Positions 1 through 8,964 of a stretch of 64,000 nt of DNA are shown here, piece after piece. How positions within the stretch are numbered: the stretch's first letter is position 1; each line of letters opens with the position of its first letter. Source of the DNA: Labilibaculum manganireducens (GTDB lineage Bacteria; Bacteroidota; Bacteroidia; Bacteroidales; Marinifilaceae); assembly GCF_002843385.1 (NCBI RefSeq), contig NZ_MVDE01000028.1, positions 1 to 64,000 of the forward strand. The letters run 5' to 3'. The notes under the pieces were generated by a model, which saw only the letters and a list, made by a program, of their open reading frames with translations, was not told the DNA's origin and did not search any database. The position numbers and the translations under genes were made by a program.

Positions 1-243
1 AGTCATACTTAATAATTGCTTCGAAAACAAACATTAAGATACTGATTCTTAAGGGATTATCCAAACTTAAACACTGCTTATTCTTCTCATTTTCAACATT
101 ATAAGTCAAAACTTAACGAACTATTGTCTTAACCTTACTCGTTTAAAACACTTCACTTTCGTGAGAGAATGACTGTTTGTCTTAAATTACGCTACCACAC
201 GATTAAATACCGGGTTTGGTATCAGAAACAAAAACCTTGTTTA

Positions 244-1347
244 TTACACTGATAATTCTTTGCTGTATTTGAATATCACTTGCTTCATTTGCTCATATTG
301 CTCTTCCATGCTTGTTAATAATTTGTACTGAGCATGAGTTCTGATCAAATTGTGCTGCGGTGATTTTATTTTATAATAGTTATCTCCATCAATATAATCC
401 ATTAAGAATCGAAGAACCTGTTCGAATGTGATATATTTGGCAGAAAAAGCAAGGTATTCCAATTCCGAAGCTGTTAAAAACGAAACTGTTTCTTCCAGAT
501 ATCCTTTGGTATATGCCTTGAATATATCCATATCCATACTCACCTGATCCAAATTCTCATCATCTTCCAGGCCAGTATTGGTATAGGATCTCATAGCATC
601 ACCGTAATCATTCAGCACGGTGCTGTTCAATACGGTATCCAAATCGATCACACACAAATCATTTCCTTCTTTATCAAAAAGTATGTTGTTGATTTTAGTG
701 TCGTTATGAGTTACTCGTGTAGGAATGGTTCCGTTCTCAACCAAAGTCCAGAATTCAAGCATTTCCTTACGGCGATCCTCAACCCAGGCAATCTCTTCAG
801 TCAATCCAGCCTTACGGCCTGCAGGATCTTTACTCAATACTTCATCCCATTGCTTAAAACGGAATCTGATGTTATGAAAGCCTGGAAGAATATCCACTAA
901 TGGTTCTTTCATATCCGATAACATCGATTGAAACTTACCGATTCCCTTTCCTCCTGCATAAGCCAATTCCGGACTGTCCGCAGCTTCATAGGTCAGGTTG
1001 TCTTTAATAAAAAGACACATTGTCCAAAAGTCGCCCTCTTCATCTTTGTAAAACAAATCACCATTCTTTGCAGGTGTAATTGTCATTGCTTCGCGCATGA
1101 TATCACCGCCTGCCGCAGCTATTTTCTGCTTAAGGTGAGTTGTCACTTTTAAGATATTCCCCATCATTCCGGGAACATCCTTAAAGATGTTCTTATTCTT
1201 GCGTTGAAATAAATAGTTTGGATCTTCTTCAGCAAGGGTCGTTACAATAAATGTATCGTTAATAAACCCTTCCCCAAGAGGTTTAATATCTGCTATTTTC
1301 CCTTCGACAGAGAATTTCGAAGCTATTTCTTTTAAATTATTTGTCAT
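244..1347 (-). CDS. NahK-like sugar kinase (aminoglycoside phosphotransferase fold)
   Basis: This 367-residue cytoplasmic kinase belongs to the APH/choline kinase superfamily. The catalytic loop is visible as HNDTKINN near residues 214-221 (the H-x-D-x4-N pattern) and the metal-binding DLD follows near residue 234. Length and N-terminal pattern (PLGEGFINDTFIV) resemble N-acetylhexosamine 1-kinases, which make N-acetylhexosamine 1-phosphate. It is the last gene of a minus-strand run with a sugar permease, a phosphohexomutase and a nucleotidyltransferase, which supports an amino-sugar 1-kinase role. The exact sugar cannot be read from sequence. A homoserine or other small-molecule kinase is a less likely alternative. 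Confidence 0.75.
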   Translation of the reverse strand: MTNNLKEIASKFSVEGKIADIKPLGEGFINDTFIVTTLAEEDPNYLFQRKNKNIFKDVPGMMGNILKVTTHLKQKIAAAGGDIMREAMTITPAKNGDLFYKDEEGDFWTMCLFIKDNLTYEAADSPELAYAGGKGIGKFQSMLSDMKEPLVDILPGFHNIRFRFKQWDEVLSKDPAGRKAGLTEEIAWVEDRRKEMLEFWTLVENGTIPTRVTHNDTKINNILFDKEGNDLCVIDLDTVLNSTVLNDYGDAMRSYTNTGLEDDENLDQVSMDMDIFKAYTKGYLEETVSFLTASELEYLAFSAKYITFEQVLRFLMDYIDGDNYYKIKSPQHNLIRTHAQYKLLTSMEEQYEQMKQVIFKYSKELSV

Positions 1348-1403
1348 ATTTCATCTTTGAATGAGGGCACGGCAAATGATTACTCATGCCCAAATTGGAT
1401 TCA

Positions 1404-2627
1404 TTATTTTGTTCTTATTTTATGTCCTTTTAAACCGTAATAAAGAATATAAAGAAAACAAGGAACACAAACCCAGTAGGCATTTTGTGCTCCGGCAAAA
1501 TCCTTCATAAAACCGTAGATTGTTGGAATTAAAGCGCCGCCAACAATTGCGATAACCATTAAGGATGAACCTGCTTTAGTGAATTTTCCCAAATCAGTCA
1601 TTGCAAGCGGCCACAAAGCAGGCCACATTAAAGAACATCCCAAGGCCATAAATGAGATAAAGTAAATCGATAAATCCTGAGGTGAAAGCACAACCATTAA
1701 GGATCCAAACAAGGCTGTTACCGCGCAAATTCGAAGAGCTGTAGCCTGATTAAGATATTTAGGAATTAAAGCGGCTCCGCAGATGTATCCAATAACCATA
1801 CCTATCGGCGCAATCCATGCATAATATTCCGCATTGGCTAAGCCCAGAGCAGTTGCATAATCAACCAAGGTTCCTAACGAAACGGTTTCAACTCCAACAT
1901 ATAGGAAAAGGGCAAGCACGCCTAACAAAAGATGCGGAAACTGCCAAACTGATGTTTTATTTGCTGCATAAGGACAATCGTCTGCTGAATCTTCATCTTC
2001 TCCTACTGCTTTTACTTCAGGCAGTTTAGCCAATAGTGCCAATACTCCCAGAAGAACAAAAACACCAATAATAATGTAAAAAGGGATGTTTATGTCGGTT
2101 AGTGATACACTGTCCACTTCTTTTCCAATAATCAAAGCCAAAAATAACGGCGCAATCGGCCAGGCCAGTTTATTGGCAATCCCCATGTAACTCATCCGCT
2201 TTGCGGCACTTTCGATAGGTCCCAATATGGTAATGTACGGATTCACAGAAGCCTGCAGGAAAGTATTTCCCATACCGCTAATGAAGGAAGCCAGCAAAAA
2301 CAGAGGCAGACTTTCCATTCTTGCAGAAGGAATAAATAAATAAAAACCAACTGCAAACATGATAAAAGATAATGCCATTGTTTTTTTGTAGCCAATTTTA
2401 CCAATCACCAATGATGCTGGATATCCAAAAATCAGAAAGGCTGAGAAAGTAGCTGCAATCACTAAGTATGATTCGGCAGAAGAAATATCCAAAGCTTTAT
2501 TTAAAAGCGGAATAATATAACTGTTTATCCCCAGTGCAAATCCAATTGCAAAAAACATGACTCCAACTATAATAAGAGGAACTACGTACCTATTTACCTT
2601 AGTATCCACTACTTGTGCGCTTACCAT
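1404..2627 (-). CDS. Sugar MFS transporter (FucP/NagP-like)
   Basis: A 407-residue polytopic inner-membrane protein with about twelve hydrophobic segments and short loops, typical of the FucP/GluP/NagP branch of the major facilitator superfamily in Bacteroidota. Markers include the early FAIGFALGINSYIIPLL segment, GYKKTMALSF after TM2, and QASVNPYITILGP near residues 125-137. A hydrophilic loop rich in acidic residues near residues 210-225 separates the two halves. It lies between the NahK-like kinase and the phosphohexomutase, so it probably imports the sugar that the kinase phosphorylates. The substrate (GlcNAc, GalNAc or another hexose) is inference. Confidence 0.85.
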   Translation of the reverse strand: MVSAQVVDTKVNRYVVPLIIVGVMFFAIGFALGINSYIIPLLNKALDISSAESYLVIAATFSAFLIFGYPASLVIGKIGYKKTMALSFIMFAVGFYLFIPSARMESLPLFLLASFISGMGNTFLQASVNPYITILGPIESAAKRMSYMGIANKLAWPIAPLFLALIIGKEVDSVSLTDINIPFYIIIGVFVLLGVLALLAKLPEVKAVGEDEDSADDCPYAANKTSVWQFPHLLLGVLALFLYVGVETVSLGTLVDYATALGLANAEYYAWIAPIGMVIGYICGAALIPKYLNQATALRICAVTALFGSLMVVLSPQDLSIYFISFMALGCSLMWPALWPLAMTDLGKFTKAGSSLMVIAIVGGALIPTIYGFMKDFAGAQNAYWVCVPCFLYILYYGLKGHKIRTK

Positions 2628-2690
2628 AATTTAAAATTTATAAGATTACTATTTCTGTATTATATTCTAATGTCTAAAATAATCGCTTCC

Positions 2691-4070
2691 TCAAATTGTG
2701 TTTTTCATCAACTGCTTTACACAATCCACTAAATTACCGGCATATTTCTCAGTAGTTGCTTCGGCGTAAATTCGAATAATGGGCTCCGTATTTGATTTTC
2801 TGAGGTGTACCCATCCTTCAGGAAAACTAATCTTCAACCCGTCAATGGTATTGCAGGGATAATCGATAAATTTCCTGCGAACCTGATCCAGGATTGCATC
2901 CAAATTGGAAACACCCTCCAACTCTATTTTCTCTTTTATAATTTTATAGTCGGGATAACTTGCCCGCAGTTCTGAGCAGGTTAATTTTGATTTAGCCAGA
3001 TAGGTAAGAAATAATGCCACTCCAACAAGGGCATCTCTTCCATTGTGCAGTTCAGGATAAATCACACCTCCGTTGCCCTCACCACCTATTACTGCCGAAT
3101 GATTCTTCATTTCGCGCACCACATTCACCTCACCTACTGCTGATTCATAGAACTCAACGCCATGCTTTTTGGCAATTTCGCGAAGTGCCATGGTTGATGA
3201 TAAATTGGCAACTAAACTGCCTTTTGTATTCTGAAGTACATAATCAGCCACAGACACCAAAGTGTATTCTTCTCCAAATGCCTGCCCGTTTTCACAAACC
3301 AAAGCCAAACGATCAACATCCGGATCTACAACAATACCAAGGTCTAACTTTTCATTCTTAACACATTCCGATATTTCCACAATATTTTCAGGGAGAGGTT
3401 CCGGATTATGGGCAAAATTACCATCCGGACAGCAATTGATTTCCTTCACCTTTTTCACACCTAAAGCTTTCAGTAATTGAGGAATTGCAATTCCCCCCAC
3501 CGAATTTACAGCATCAACTGCAATGGAAAAATCAGCTTCTTCAATCAGTTTTTTATCCACCAAAGGCAGATTAAGAATATGCTGAATATGAGTTTCCAAG
3601 TAATCATCTTTCTTAGAGTACTTTCCTAAATCATCAACATCATTGTAACTGAAATCCTGTGCTTCAACAAGGCGAAGCAAATCCTTTCCATCCTGATCAG
3701 AAATAAATTCGCCTTTTGCATTTAATAATTTAAGTGCATTCCAATTTTTAGGATTGTGACTTGCTGTAATAATAATACCTCCGCCGGCTTTTAAATCTGT
3801 AACAGCCATTTCTACTGATGGTGTTGTTGCCAATCCAAGATCAACTACTTCGACACCTACTGAAAGCAATGCCCCAACCACTAATTGGTTTACCATCTCC
3901 CCGCTGATTCTGGCATCACGGCCAACAATCACTTTTTTAGCTGCACCACTGTTTTGCAGCCACATGCCAAAAGCTCCTGATATGCTGACGATATCCATTG
4001 GTGTTAAGCATTGCCCTGGTCTTCCTCCAATAGTACCTCTAATACCTGATATTGATTTTATTAAAGTCAT
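2691..4070 (-). CDS. glmM: Phosphoglucosamine mutase / phosphohexomutase
   Basis: A 459-residue alpha-D-phosphohexomutase that interconverts hexose(amine) 6-phosphate and 1-phosphate through a phosphoserine. The active-site serine is in TASHNP near residue 102, the magnesium loop is DPDVDR near residue 249, the sugar-binding loop EGNGG is near residue 328 and the phosphate-binding loop SNTEP near residue 426. The length matches GlmM-type enzymes. A clear AGGAGAG ribosome binding site precedes the ATG. It starts 17 bp after the nucleotidyltransferase. Whether this is the housekeeping GlmM or a pathway-specific mutase working with the NahK-like kinase is open, so the symbol is tentative. Confidence 0.8.
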   Translation of the reverse strand: MTLIKSISGIRGTIGGRPGQCLTPMDIVSISGAFGMWLQNSGAAKKVIVGRDARISGEMVNQLVVGALLSVGVEVVDLGLATTPSVEMAVTDLKAGGGIIITASHNPKNWNALKLLNAKGEFISDQDGKDLLRLVEAQDFSYNDVDDLGKYSKKDDYLETHIQHILNLPLVDKKLIEEADFSIAVDAVNSVGGIAIPQLLKALGVKKVKEINCCPDGNFAHNPEPLPENIVEISECVKNEKLDLGIVVDPDVDRLALVCENGQAFGEEYTLVSVADYVLQNTKGSLVANLSSTMALREIAKKHGVEFYESAVGEVNVVREMKNHSAVIGGEGNGGVIYPELHNGRDALVGVALFLTYLAKSKLTCSELRASYPDYKIIKEKIELEGVSNLDAILDQVRRKFIDYPCNTIDGLKISFPEGWVHLRKSNTEPIIRIYAEATTEKYAGNLVDCVKQLMKNTI

Positions 4071-4087
4071 TTTTCTCTCCTATAAAA

Positions 4088-4987
4088 TTATGCCCACAAC
4101 TTTGAAGGATATATTCCCTTCTCTATCAATTTTCCAATCGCTTTAACCGCTTTTTCTTTATCTTCCCGGTAAGTCACTCCAAACCACTGAGCATCCGACT
4201 TCAATACTTTAACCTGTGTTTTTCCATCTTTAATGATATTGGCAACTACAGAAGGAATAAAAAATTCAGATTTCAACTGATCCCCTTCTTCCTTCAGAAA
4301 AAGGGTAAACTGAGCTTCCAGATAATCGAATAGTTTAGGAGTAAAACCCCAAAAATTCATCGACACAGTCGTTTGCGGAACCAGCTGAACCCACTCTTCA
4401 TTCTCCTTGTATGCGATTCCATTTTCCAACTTCTCAATATGAGTCCGTTCAACAACGGTAGTCAGGTGATCATTCTCATTTGTTCCGCAAACTCCTCTTG
4501 ATACCGAACCGTTTTCTGAAATGGTATTGCCTAACTGATAACCAACCATGCAGTTTTCTTCATCAGTAATAGAGTTGCTTAAATAATCAGCAATCGTTGT
4601 AAAAGCCTCAACTCCATAGTAATCGTCTGCATTAATTACTGCAAAAGGTTCATTAATACAGTCTTTAGCCATTAAAATTGCATGACCTGTTCCCCAAGGT
4701 TTTTCACGTTCCAAATTATATACTGATCCCTCAGGAACCTTTCCTATTTCCTGATTTACGTAATCAACTTCAATCTTACCAGCTAATTTTGCATTAAAAA
4801 GTTCTTTAAACTCTTCCTCAAAACTCTCTCTAATCACAAAAACAATCTTGCCAAAACCGGCCTCAATTGCATCATGTATCGAATAATCAATAATGGTTTC
4901 ATTCGTTGGTCCAATCGGATCGATCTGCTTCAATCCCCCATACCGACTTCCCATTCCTGCGGCTAATACCAATAACGTAGGTTGCAT
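4088..4987 (-). CDS. Sugar-phosphate nucleotidyltransferase
   Basis: A 299-residue GT-A-fold nucleotidyltransferase. The N-terminal signature LAAGMGSRYGGLKQ (residues 8-21) binds the NTP and the NADDYYG motif near residue 120 supplies the metal-binding aspartate. The family transfers a nucleotide to a sugar 1-phosphate. Here the neighbouring NahK-like kinase and phosphohexomutase would provide that sugar 1-phosphate, so the operon could make an NDP-amino sugar directly from an imported sugar. It is the first gene of the four-gene minus-strand operon, after a hairpin that separates it from the ROK regulator. The nucleotide and sugar are not determinable here. Confidence 0.75.
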   Translation of the reverse strand: MQPTLLVLAAGMGSRYGGLKQIDPIGPTNETIIDYSIHDAIEAGFGKIVFVIRESFEEEFKELFNAKLAGKIEVDYVNQEIGKVPEGSVYNLEREKPWGTGHAILMAKDCINEPFAVINADDYYGVEAFTTIADYLSNSITDEENCMVGYQLGNTISENGSVSRGVCGTNENDHLTTVVERTHIEKLENGIAYKENEEWVQLVPQTTVSMNFWGFTPKLFDYLEAQFTLFLKEEGDQLKSEFFIPSVVANIIKDGKTQVKVLKSDAQWFGVTYREDKEKAVKAIGKLIEKGIYPSKLWA

Positions 4988-5154
4988 ATCTTATCTAAAT
5001 ATCAATGTTCAAATCAATTTTTACCCTTCAATTTTATCCTTACCAATATTTCTGTAAAGATTTTCTCAAAAAAAAGCAACCACCTGCCGTGCATCACTAC
5101 TACTACAATGTTCCAATGGTTTTTAGAAAAGGCAGATGGTCACAATTCTTTATA

Positions 5155-5230
5155 AAAATTGCTCCCTGTCAAGAACACTACTTCTACACAAATCTTCAAC
5201 GCAAGTTGAAAACAACAGGGAGACAATTTT
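5155..5230 (-). terminator. Hairpin between the ROK gene and the sugar operon
   Basis: Inverted arms at 5155-5169 and 5215-5230 (CTCCCTGT with ACAGGGAG, extended by an AAAATTG block with one bulged base) enclose a second small hairpin, TTCAAC-GCAA-GTTGAA. Read on the minus strand, the outer stem ends in a run of U. This fits a terminator or processing site after the ROK regulator gene. Confidence 0.5.
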
Positions 5231-5252
5231 CTTCTTAACTAATCACTAACTG

Positions 5253-6494
5253 TTACTTAAATATTTTTTTCATAACGTTTGCCATGGTTCCCATAAGAGC
5301 GGCATCATCCAGCAAATCAGAATTTACCAGCTCAGTCTCCGAACTAATTTTATCCATAGCATATTTATTCATCCACATGCTTACCGGACTGATTATATAT
5401 TTTCCTGCCTGAGCCAATCTTCCTCCAATAATTATCATTTCAGGATTCAGTAAGTGAATCAAAGTCACCAAACCTTTCCCCAGATATTCACACATCTTGT
5501 TCAATTGGTCAATCGCAAACTGATCACCAGCTAAAATTGCATCCACAACAGCTCTTAAATCAATCTTTTTCCCCTCATCCTGATATTTGGCTAAAAAGCT
5601 TTCCTGACCTTTCTCAATTCCTTCTTTTATCTGCCGCACCAAAATCTTTCCGGATGTTAAAGTTTCCAAACAGCCAATTTTCCCGCAATTACAAAGTGTC
5701 CCCTCCGGATCGATTAAAATATGACCAAACTCACCGGCAAATCCATTTTTACCACTATGCAATTCACCATTCAAAATCATTCCTAAACCAATACCATTAC
5801 TTAAATTCAAGCACAACACATTTTTTTTATCTTTGGCCTTTCCAAAAGCTTTCTCACCTAATGCCATGGTACGGGCATCATTGTCCAATAAAATTGGAAA
5901 TCCCAGTTTCCGGTTCAGGTAAGCCCTTAAACCTTCTTCCGCAAACGACAAATGCGTATGGGTCAATCCATTTTCAGCATCAACCAAACCAGGAATTGAA
6001 ATTCCTGCAGCCAACACCTTTTCCCTCCCAATATTTATATTATCAAGAGCAACATTAATTTTTCCGATCAATGCCTGACAATACTCACTGCTGTTTTCCA
6101 ACTCAAATTCTTTAAACTCCTCGCGGTATATCAACTGATTGTTCAAGTCGAAAACAGCTAAATTGAGTGTATGCAGATTAATATCAACACCAACTACATA
6201 TTGATATTCAGGATTCATACAATATAAATTTGGACGTCTTCCTCCAATTGATTCTCCAATTCCATTTTCAAGAATCACCCCAAAACCCAAAAGATCTTCA
6301 ACAAGCGAAGCAACCAAAGGCTGACTCATTTTTGCCGTTTTCACAATTTCTGCAATTGAAGCAACTCCATTATAATACAAATGGGATATTATTCTACGAT
6401 ACTGATCCTGCTTCCTCTTTTTAGCATTAACAGTACCTTCAAGTGTCTTTTCGTATAGAAATTCTAATTCCAATTTAATCTCGTTTTTAATCAT
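5253..6494 (-). CDS. ROK-family transcriptional regulator
   Basis: A 413-residue NagC/Mlc/XylR-type protein. Residues 30-80 form a winged helix-turn-helix (IISHLYYNGVASIAEIVKTA), followed by a ROK sugar-kinase-like domain. The ROK zinc motif C-N-C-G-K-I-G-C-L-E is intact near residues 266-275, and a nucleotide-binding segment around VVGVDINLHTLN starts near residue 85. ROK repressors respond to sugars or phosphosugars. The gene is directly upstream of, and co-directional with, the NahK-like operon and is its likely regulator. A perfect 48-nt palindrome 34 bp upstream of the start codon is a candidate operator. Confidence 0.88.
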   Translation of the reverse strand: MIKNEIKLELEFLYEKTLEGTVNAKKRKQDQYRRIISHLYYNGVASIAEIVKTAKMSQPLVASLVEDLLGFGVILENGIGESIGGRRPNLYCMNPEYQYVVGVDINLHTLNLAVFDLNNQLIYREEFKEFELENSSEYCQALIGKINVALDNINIGREKVLAAGISIPGLVDAENGLTHTHLSFAEEGLRAYLNRKLGFPILLDNDARTMALGEKAFGKAKDKKNVLCLNLSNGIGLGMILNGELHSGKNGFAGEFGHILIDPEGTLCNCGKIGCLETLTSGKILVRQIKEGIEKGQESFLAKYQDEGKKIDLRAVVDAILAGDQFAIDQLNKMCEYLGKGLVTLIHLLNPEMIIIGGRLAQAGKYIISPVSMWMNKYAMDKISSETELVNSDLLDDAALMGTMANVMKKIFK

Positions 6495-6527
6495 TTTTTT
6501 GAAAGGATAAATATATATAGTTTTCGC

Positions 6528-6575
6528 AAAGAATCATCATCTTTTAAAATATTTTTTAAAAGATGATGATTCTTT
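6528..6575. promoter_or_regulatory. Perfect 22-bp-arm palindrome upstream of the ROK gene
   Basis: Positions 6528-6549 are the exact reverse complement of 6554-6575, with the 4-nt spacer TATT. The element lies between the divergently oriented ROK and pepD genes, so it is not a simple 3' terminator. ROK proteins of the NagC/Mlc type bind AT-rich inverted repeats, so an autoregulatory operator is the best reading. Confidence 0.5.
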
Positions 6576-6738
6576 AAAATGAAGTTATTAATAAAACACT
6601 AGTAAATACCAGGCCTTACTAAGACCCAAAGCGGACAAAAAAATAATTAGCCCTTTATTAAAAGAACCGTTATATCCCGGTACTAATTTTACTGTATTCT
6701 TAAAAATCCTTAATTCACAATCACTTTTCCCGATTCTC

Positions 6739-6769
6739 TTTTCGGCTTTACTAAAAAATACTACCTTTA
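6739..6769 (+). promoter_or_regulatory. Candidate promoter of pepD
   Basis: A Bacteroidota-type pair, TTTT then 19 bases then TACCTTTA, differs at one position in each box from TTTG-N19-TAnnTTTG. It is 46 bp upstream of the pepD start codon, which has a strong GGAGG at 6801-6805. Confidence 0.45.
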
Positions 6770-6815
6770 GTGCTCTTGAATAATTAACACTAAAATTTAA
6801 CGGAGGAATATACTA

Positions 6816-8276
6816 ATGAGCAAAGAAATTTTAAGCCTCGAACCTAAGGCTATTTGGGAAAACTTTTATTCATTAACACAAATACCACGCCCATCGAAGC
6901 ACGAAAATGCAATTCAGGATTTCATGATGAAATTCGGACAGGATTTGGGACTGGAAACCATTAAAGATGCTGTTGGGAACATCATCATTAAAAAACCGGC
7001 GACCCCAGGTTTCGAAAACCGTAAAGGAATTGTACTGCAGGGTCATCTGGATATGGTGCCTCAGAAAAATGCTGACACCGTTCACGATTTTGAAAAAGAT
7101 CCTATCGAAACACTTATTGACGGCGATTGGGTAACTGCAAAAGGAACAACTCTAGGTGCTGATAACGGAATGGGAGTTGCTGCAGCAATGGCTGTTCTTC
7201 AGGCTGCAGATATTGAGCATGGTCCTGTTGAGGCTTTATTTACTGCTGACGAAGAAACAGGAATGACCGGTGCTTTTGGTCTTCAAAACGACGTTTTAGA
7301 TGGTGATATCCTTCTAAATATGGATTCGGAAGATGAAGGCGAACTGTATGTTGGTTGTGCTGGTGGTATCGATGCCAATATTACTTTCAAATACAAAGAA
7401 GACAAACTTGAAAAAGGATATGTTGGCTACAAGCTATACATGAAAGGCTTAAAAGGCGGTCATTCAGGAATGGAAATCATTTTGGGCCGTGGAAACTCAA
7501 ACAAATTGTTATTCCGCTTCTTAAAAGTGGCAACTAAAAAATACAAACTAAGAATGTCTTCTGTTGACGGTGGATCTTTGCGTAATGCGATTCCCCGTGA
7601 GTCGTTTGCAATTGTTGCTGTTCCTGAAAGATATACTGAGAAATTCCTTGCCGGAGTTGCTGAATACGAAGCAATCTACAAAGCGGAACTTTCTGCCGTA
7701 GAGCCTGATTTAGCATTTTTTGCTGAGCCAACCGATGCTCCAAAGCACGTGTTCAAAAACAAGAGCCAGAAAAATTTAATCAACGCTATCTACGCTTGTC
7801 CTAACGGTGTTATCCGCATGAGCGATGCCATGCCGGGATTGGTTGAAACATCAACTAACCTTGCACGTGTGGTAAGTGAAGATGGTGTTGTTACCATTCA
7901 GGCCTTATTGCGTTCATCAGTAAACTCAGCAAAAGACGATTTGGGACAAGCAATTGTTTCCACTTTTGTATTGGCTGGCGGGAAAGTAAAATTGGAAGGT
8001 GAATATCCTGGATGGAAACCAAACATGGATTCTCCAATCTTGAAAACCATGCAGGAAGTGTACAATAAAAAATACGGAAAAATTCCTGAAATCAAAGCGA
8101 TTCACGCTGGTTTGGAATGTGGTTTATTAGGAGCTGTTTATCCTCATTGGGATATGATTTCTTTCGGACCAACGATCCGTTTCCCTCACTCTCCGGATGA
8201 GAAAGTTAAAATTGATACCGTTACTAAATTCTGGGATTTCTTGGTGGAAACTTTGAAAAACATTCCAGTTAAATAA
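6816..8276 (+). CDS. pepD: Xaa-His dipeptidase (aminoacyl-histidine dipeptidase, M20)
   Basis: A 486-residue cytosolic metallopeptidase of family M20, PepD/carnosinase type, hydrolysing dipeptides such as Xaa-His. Metal-binding and catalytic motifs are visible: GHLDMVPQ (H77, D79), TLGADNGMG near residue 116, DEETGMTGAFGL near residues 145-156, and a late GLECGLLG segment. The length matches bacterial PepD. The ATG is preceded by GGAGG at good spacing, unusual in this AT-rich genome and suggestive of strong translation. It has its own promoter-like sequence upstream and a terminator downstream, so it is probably monocistronic. Confidence 0.93.
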   Translation: MSKEILSLEPKAIWENFYSLTQIPRPSKHENAIQDFMMKFGQDLGLETIKDAVGNIIIKKPATPGFENRKGIVLQGHLDMVPQKNADTVHDFEKDPIETLIDGDWVTAKGTTLGADNGMGVAAAMAVLQAADIEHGPVEALFTADEETGMTGAFGLQNDVLDGDILLNMDSEDEGELYVGCAGGIDANITFKYKEDKLEKGYVGYKLYMKGLKGGHSGMEIILGRGNSNKLLFRFLKVATKKYKLRMSSVDGGSLRNAIPRESFAIVAVPERYTEKFLAGVAEYEAIYKAELSAVEPDLAFFAEPTDAPKHVFKNKSQKNLINAIYACPNGVIRMSDAMPGLVETSTNLARVVSEDGVVTIQALLRSSVNSAKDDLGQAIVSTFVLAGGKVKLEGEYPGWKPNMDSPILKTMQEVYNKKYGKIPEIKAIHAGLECGLLGAVYPHWDMISFGPTIRFPHSPDEKVKIDTVTKFWDFLVETLKNIPVK

Positions 8277-8297
8277 TATTATCAAATACTGATATCG

Positions 8298-8327
8298 AAG
8301 GAACGTACGATTGTGCGTTCCTTTTTT
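8298..8327 (+). terminator. Rho-independent terminator after pepD
   Basis: The stem AAGGAACG with CGTTCCTT is followed by a T run, 22 bp after the pepD stop codon. Confidence 0.75.
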
Positions 8328-8469
8328 ATGGCATAAGAATTTAACCACAAACTAAACTCGAAGGATACCCACTAAGCCACACAAAGAAAAAAGAGTTGAA
8401 TCTTTCCTCTTGCTGGGAAAGTTACCGACAGGCGAAAGGGTGTATCACAAAAAACCCCATCGCTTTCTT

Positions 8470-8910
8470 TTAAACTTTCCGATATCTTCCTAAAATCAGA
8501 AAAATCACCAAATAGAAAATTACACCAATCATTATTGCAAACACCAACGAACCCAAGGCAAATTGCAGGTAATTTTCACCCAAATTCCTTACATCCATCA
8601 AATCGGGCACTTCCTTCTGGAATTCACCATGCAAAACAAGCGCTCCGGTCTGATAACCCGCAATTACAATTAAAGGAATTAAGGGAGGTATACTACTGAT
8701 ATTCACGGTTATCAAAGCCAGCACTTTGTTTAATTTCAGAAACAAAGCTAAGCTTATTGCAAGTACTGTTTGAAAACCCCAAGCTGGTGAAAATGCAAGA
8801 AATACACCTAATGCCAAAGACAAAGCAATAACAGAATTGGAATTGTCGGTACAGGTAACTTCCGTAACAATAACTTTTTTAAGTTTGTCAAGTTTAAATC
8901 TTTGCATCAC
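8470..8910 (-). CDS. DUF2062 membrane protein
   Basis: A 146-residue protein with two or three hydrophobic segments: ALSLALGVFLAFSPAWGFQT, LAISLALFLKLNKVLALITV and a C-terminal segment near residues 115-140. The pattern G-x-F-x-A-F-S-P-x-x-G-x-Q-T is characteristic of DUF2062. The biochemical role of the family is not established; some members are fused to glycosyltransferases. It is followed on the minus strand by a repeat-like 130-bp spacer before pepD. The upstream minus-strand gene, a PLP enzyme, ends about 50 bp before its start, so co-transcription is plausible. Confidence 0.75.
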   Translation of the reverse strand: MMQRFKLDKLKKVIVTEVTCTDNSNSVIALSLALGVFLAFSPAWGFQTVLAISLALFLKLNKVLALITVNISSIPPLIPLIVIAGYQTGALVLHGEFQKEVPDLMDVRNLGENYLQFALGSLVFAIMIGVIFYLVIFLILGRYRKV

Positions 8911-8964
8911 TTCCTAATAATTCATCACCTTCATCAGCAAACAAATCGCACTGATAATTGTTTA

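Noticed and set aside
5537-6058. 173-residue open frame on the plus strand
   Set aside because: It lies wholly antisense to the intact ROK gene and has low-complexity composition typical of a shadow frame.
8340-8469. Possible repeat or RNA between pepD and the DUF2062 gene
   Set aside because: It has a short CTTTCC/GGGAAAG hairpin and a repeat-like look, but no second copy in the window and no further evidence.
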